Below, piece after piece: positions 4,817-7,730 of a DNA stretch of 7,730 bases (position 1 is the stretch's first letter; the number at the start of each line of letters is the position of its first letter). Position numbers and translations under genes: made by a program. Source of the DNA: an uncultured Clostridia bacterium. Lineage in GTDB: Bacteria; Bacillota; Clostridia; Oscillospirales; Acutalibacteraceae. Where the stretch lies: the NCBI GenBank assembly GCA_945788455.1, contig CALZMC010000021.1, positions 1-7,730 of the forward strand, given 5' to 3'. The notes under the pieces were generated by a model. The model had not been told where the DNA came from. It saw nothing but the letters and a program-made list of their open reading frames with translations, and made no database searches.

Positions 4817-7730
4817 CTTTGCAAAACTCCTTTTCTAATTCTTCAAAAACCTCTTTGTCGCTTAATTCCAAGCCTACCCTGTTTTCAATCAGTCTTTTGT
4901 TTGCACAAACATCCTTATAGTCACAATAATCACACGTTGTTTTGTGATGACTGTTTTTTATAGGATTATGACTGATATTTCCAAAATGAAGCTCAAGTCC
5001 CATTTGAGAAACAAGCTGATTAATTTTTTTATTGATAAGACCTAATTGCTCTAAGGTTGCAAGCTTTCCTGTTAAATCTCCGTTAGCCTTTAGTTTTACG
5101 GGAATATGCTTTCCGAGTAATTCGTTCTCCATCGCACGAGGAATATCTCCATCCTCATCAGCCAGAACAATACCCTTCATCTTGAATGAGGATTCCTCCT
5201 CCTTTGAGATGTTTTCGCCCGCCTCGGACCTTGAGTCAAACTTAAAAATATTTCGGGCAGCGTGCATATATAAAACACCTGACGGCGTTCCTGAAAGAGC
5301 AGAATTCTTATCGTTACAAAGATTAAATAAATAGATAAACATTTGCAGATTAAGTCCACTCATTATGTCACTTAGACTAAAATCCTTGTTTCCTGATTTA
5401 TAATCAACAACCCTGACAAATCTCTCGCCGTCTTTTTCAAATGTATCAACTCTATCTATCGAGCCTCTAATTTGAATAGTACCGCCATCGTCTAAATTAA
5501 GTATTTCAGGCTTAACCTGACCGTCATTATCAATAGAAAGCTCAAATGCCTTTGCCTCAAAATCACAACCTGAAAACTCATTGGCAAGGCTTTTTACAAC
5601 ACTGTAAATTAGCTTCGACAGGCGCTTATAATTATACATAAATCTAATCGTCAAATCATCAGCATTGCCCATTTGACTGACAAAGTATTCGTGTGTGTAT
5701 TTGTCAACGAGTGCCTTAATTTCACTGTCACTGAGGATAGATAACTCCTTACTGCCGACAGAAGACAAAATCATCTCAAGAACATAGTGAATCAAAGTTC
5801 CTCTTTGCATTGGGTCAATTTCTGCTTTTTTTCTTGGCTTTGCATTAATACCGAACTTACAAAAATACCTAAATGCACAGTTATAATAATCCTCTACACG
5901 CGATGCAGAAACATACATATTGTAATTAAACAGACTTGTAGCAAGGCCTTTGTCCTTAATTTTCAGGTCTGTGTTAGTAATCAAATCATTGATTTTTTGA
6001 AATCTGTCGTCGTCCTTAAAATATTCCTTTAGTGACGAATAAAACGCATTGTTATAGAGAAATCTTTCGCTCATAAGCTCAAATGCATTTTGATTTGTTT
6101 CGATTAAATCAATATCAGCAATATCTGCAATAGATTTCGCCTTAATATTAAAAATATTTTCAAGCGAAGTGACGATTTCTGACGGCGAGCCGTTTTGACC
6201 GCCACAGCCGATATATGAAACGAAAAGCTTGTCGCTTGCACTTGTACAGGCTTTATAGGCAAAAAATTGCTCTTGAATATTTAATATTTCGCTGTAAGAA
6301 TAAAGCTTAAAATCATTATCAAGCAGAATTCTGCGCTCATTTTCACTAAGCAGACCTCCACCTGAAACAGCCTGCGGAAATACGCCCTCGTTTGCACCAA
6401 GTATGAATACAAATTTTGGATTATCAACTCTTATTCTATCTGCTTGTCCAAACTGAATATTGTCAAGACCGACAGGAATATTTCCCAAATCCTCACTTTT
6501 AATAACAAGTGAAAAGATTTTTGAAAAATCCTTTATGCTGATAGGCTCATCTCCGAGAGCTTTTGGCATTTCGTTTAGAATTTCCATAACTAAATCCCAA
6601 ACTCTCCCCTGCTCGTCAGCGAGGTCGATTTTGTTAAGATTTGCAAGCTCAATTGCTTTTTCTTTAATTCTCTTGTCTGCATTAAACTTGATTAATGTAA
6701 AGTAAATTTGCTTGCATATCTCAAGCGCAGATTTACCTTTAATGCTGTTTTTAAAGGCAACAATAGGCTCTATGAGCTTAACTCTCGATTCGTTGAGCTT
6801 ATCTAATGCAAGACGGTCGCTGCTACTAATTTCACTAACGAAGCCTTTTGTTGAATTACTGAATTCCTTTGTCCATTTCAGTCCGTTAATGTTCCATAAA
6901 AACACATAGTTTTCAAGCTCATTAATCTCTTCATAAGAAAGCTGAGTAAGGCCTGTTTTTGCCAAGCTTAAAATATCATCTGACCTAAACGAATAACAAA
7001 TGCATCTTAACAGATATTCTATAAACAAAACTAACGGCTGAGAATTAATGCTCTGCCTCTCGTCATTATAGAACGGGATTTCATATTTCCTAAATACCGA
7101 GCTTAATTCTTCCTTATATGTATCAAGATTTCTTGTAATAATCGCAATATCTCCGGCTCTGTTTCCGTTTCTTAAAAGCTTTCTTATTTCACGTGCAGCA
7201 TTTTCGCACTCGTCTGTAATGCTTTTTGCTGAATATAAAGAGATGTTTTCGGCATTAGTTTTTTCACTACAATCGCTGAAAATATACCTTTCAACATTCT
7301 CGATATCAATATTATTGGCTCTGTAATTTTTAGTAAGATATAGCTCTTTATATTCAACCTCTGCCTTATCTGCAATTTTTTTTATGATTTTAGCCGAATT
7401 ATTTACATAGCTAAAGAGCGAAAATGTGTCGCTATTATCGGGACTATCCGTGCACAGAGTAATAACACAGCCCTTTGACTCCTTAATAATGAGCTCGAGT
7501 ATTTTATATTCCTGTGCAACAAAGCCTCTAAATCCGTCAATGAAAACATATTTGTCAGAAAAATAATTTTTATCACAAATGAGATTATATAAAATAGTAA
7601 CCTCGTCAGCACTGTCGATATATTTGTCTTCAATCAATCTTTGATAAGAAGCCATAATCACTGAAATATCATACATCTTTTGCTTTAAAAGCTCGTTTTC
7701 AATTCCTGATGACATAAATATTATTTCGTC
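4788..7730 (-). CDS. addB: ATP-dependent helicase/nuclease subunit B (AddB), 5' end beyond window
   Basis: AddB is the partner of AddA. It supplies the second nuclease, cuts the other strand and takes part in Chi recognition. The frame is open to the window edge, giving 980 codons. The N-terminal Walker A of the family is not seen and should lie outside, perhaps 130-180 residues upstream. Numbering from the first visible codon, FIDGFRGF near 63-70 fits the degenerate motif II region. GDIAIITRNLDTY (193-205) and FILGANEGVFPQ (442-453) are family landmarks. The nuclease domain shows RGTLIH with His648, GSIDRVD with Asp759, VVDYKSG with Asp776 and Lys778, and LQMFIYL near 795-801. Cys618 in the DYYNCAF segment and the C-terminal trio Cys933, Cys936 and Cys942 match the four ligands of the AddB 4Fe-4S cluster, including the CxxCx5C spacing. 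The Met codon at 7715 is internal, not the start. Confidence 0.97.
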   Translation of the reverse strand, partial: DEIIFMSSGIENELLKQKMYDISVIMASYQRLIEDKYIDSADEVTILYNLICDKNYFSDKYVFIDGFRGFVAQEYKILELIIKESKGCVITLCTDSPDNSDTFSLFSYVNNSAKIIKKIADKAEVEYKELYLTKNYRANNIDIENVERYIFSDCSEKTNAENISLYSAKSITDECENAAREIRKLLRNGNRAGDIAIITRNLDTYKEELSSVFRKYEIPFYNDERQSINSQPLVLFIEYLLRCICYSFRSDDILSLAKTGLTQLSYEEINELENYVFLWNINGLKWTKEFSNSTKGFVSEISSSDRLALDKLNESRVKLIEPIVAFKNSIKGKSALEICKQIYFTLIKFNADKRIKEKAIELANLNKIDLADEQGRVWDLVMEILNEMPKALGDEPISIKDFSKIFSLVIKSEDLGNIPVGLDNIQFGQADRIRVDNPKFVFILGANEGVFPQAVSGGGLLSENERRILLDNDFKLYSYSEILNIQEQFFAYKACTSASDKLFVSYIGCGGQNGSPSEIVTSLENIFNIKAKSIADIADIDLIETNQNAFELMSERFLYNNAFYSSLKEYFKDDDRFQKINDLITNTDLKIKDKGLATSLFNYNMYVSASRVEDYYNCAFRYFCKFGINAKPRKKAEIDPMQRGTLIHYVLEMILSSVGSKELSILSDSEIKALVDKYTHEYFVSQMGNADDLTIRFMYNYKRLSKLIYSVVKSLANEFSGCDFEAKAFELSIDNDGQVKPEILNLDDGGTIQIRGSIDRVDTFEKDGERFVRVVDYKSGNKDFSLSDIMSGLNLQMFIYLFNLCNDKNSALSGTPSGVLYMHAARNIFKFDSRSEAGENISKEEESSFKMKGIVLADEDGDIPRAMENELLGKHIPVKLKANGDLTGKLATLEQLGLINKKINQLVSQMGLELHFGNISHNPIKNSHHKTTCDYCDYKDVCANKRLIENRVGLELSDKEVFEELEKEFCKDATVDNTTE
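4827..4830 (-). promoter_or_regulatory. Shine-Dalgarno site of addA, inside addB
   Basis: AAAAGGAG, with the GGAG core at these positions, lies 10 nt before the addA ATG. It is embedded in the addB codons for the C-terminal Glu-Lys-Glu stretch. It is a near-ideal site and confirms the start of addA. Confidence 0.75.

Noticed and set aside
4590..4838. An 82-codon open frame on the plus strand encoding a very hydrophobic, membrane-like peptide
   Set aside because: It is the exact antisense of the AddA N-terminus, including the Walker A and Ia motifs. The complement of those Ala/Gly/Lys-rich codons gives hydrophobic residues automatically. I see no SD site and no reason to call a gene.
5177..5359. 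A 60-codon minus-strand frame, and similar short ones near 7184-7633
   Set aside because: These are alternate-frame shadows of addB on the same strand. The main frame carries the nuclease and iron-sulfur motifs, and no frameshift is needed to explain them.
5032..6909. Several plus-strand open frames of 65-100 codons within addB
   Set aside because: All are antisense to conserved AddB coding sequence, lack recognizable domains and are expected by chance in AT-rich genes whose complement is poor in stop codons.
7713..7715. The Met codon at 7715 as the real start of addB
   Set aside because: The frame is open through the five codons before it to the window edge, and the family's N-terminal Walker A region is still missing, so this Met is internal.
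1325..7730. The helicase-nuclease pair as a novel defence system
   Set aside because: All motifs, the gene order addB-addA and the AddB iron-sulfur cysteines match the standard recombination enzyme AddAB. There are no accessory genes or mobile-element marks around it.

Overview
This AT-rich window looks like a chromosomal segment of an anaerobic, endospore-lineage Firmicute, most likely a clostridium of the Ruminococcaceae/Oscillospiraceae or Lachnospiraceae type. The evidence is an AddAB (rather than RecBCD) recombination nuclease, a SpoIIR sporulation signal protein, strong AT bias and purine-rich Shine-Dalgarno (SD) sites. The genus is inference and cannot be fixed from the window alone. 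Every convincing gene lies on the minus strand, so transcription runs from high to low coordinates.

In transcription order the layout is: addB (7730 to 4788, 5' end outside the window); addA (4816 to 1325, overlapping addB by 29 nt); an 83-nt gap with a plausible promoter; rpmE, encoding zinc-type ribosomal protein L31 (1241 to 1038); a strong intrinsic terminator (1026 to 991); a yigZ/IMPACT-family gene (981 to 361); a 54-nt gap with an 8-bp hairpin that contains the next gene's SD site; and spoIIR (306 to 1, 3' end outside the window). The window is densely coding, with no non-coding stretch above 100 nt.

AddB and AddA form the two-subunit helicase-nuclease that processes double-strand breaks for RecA. 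The visible residues suggest an intact enzyme: all the SF1 helicase motifs and a nuclease domain in AddA, and a second nuclease domain plus the four iron-sulfur cysteines in AddB. The other three genes are unrelated by pathway: translation (L31), a conserved protein of uncertain role (YigZ), and forespore-to-mother-cell signalling (SpoIIR).

I see no phage, insertion sequence, CRISPR array, tRNA, rRNA or defence island, and no previously undescribed system. The items worth a second look are in the junctions: the L31 terminator that runs directly into the yigZ SD site, and the hairpin that hides the spoIIR SD site.
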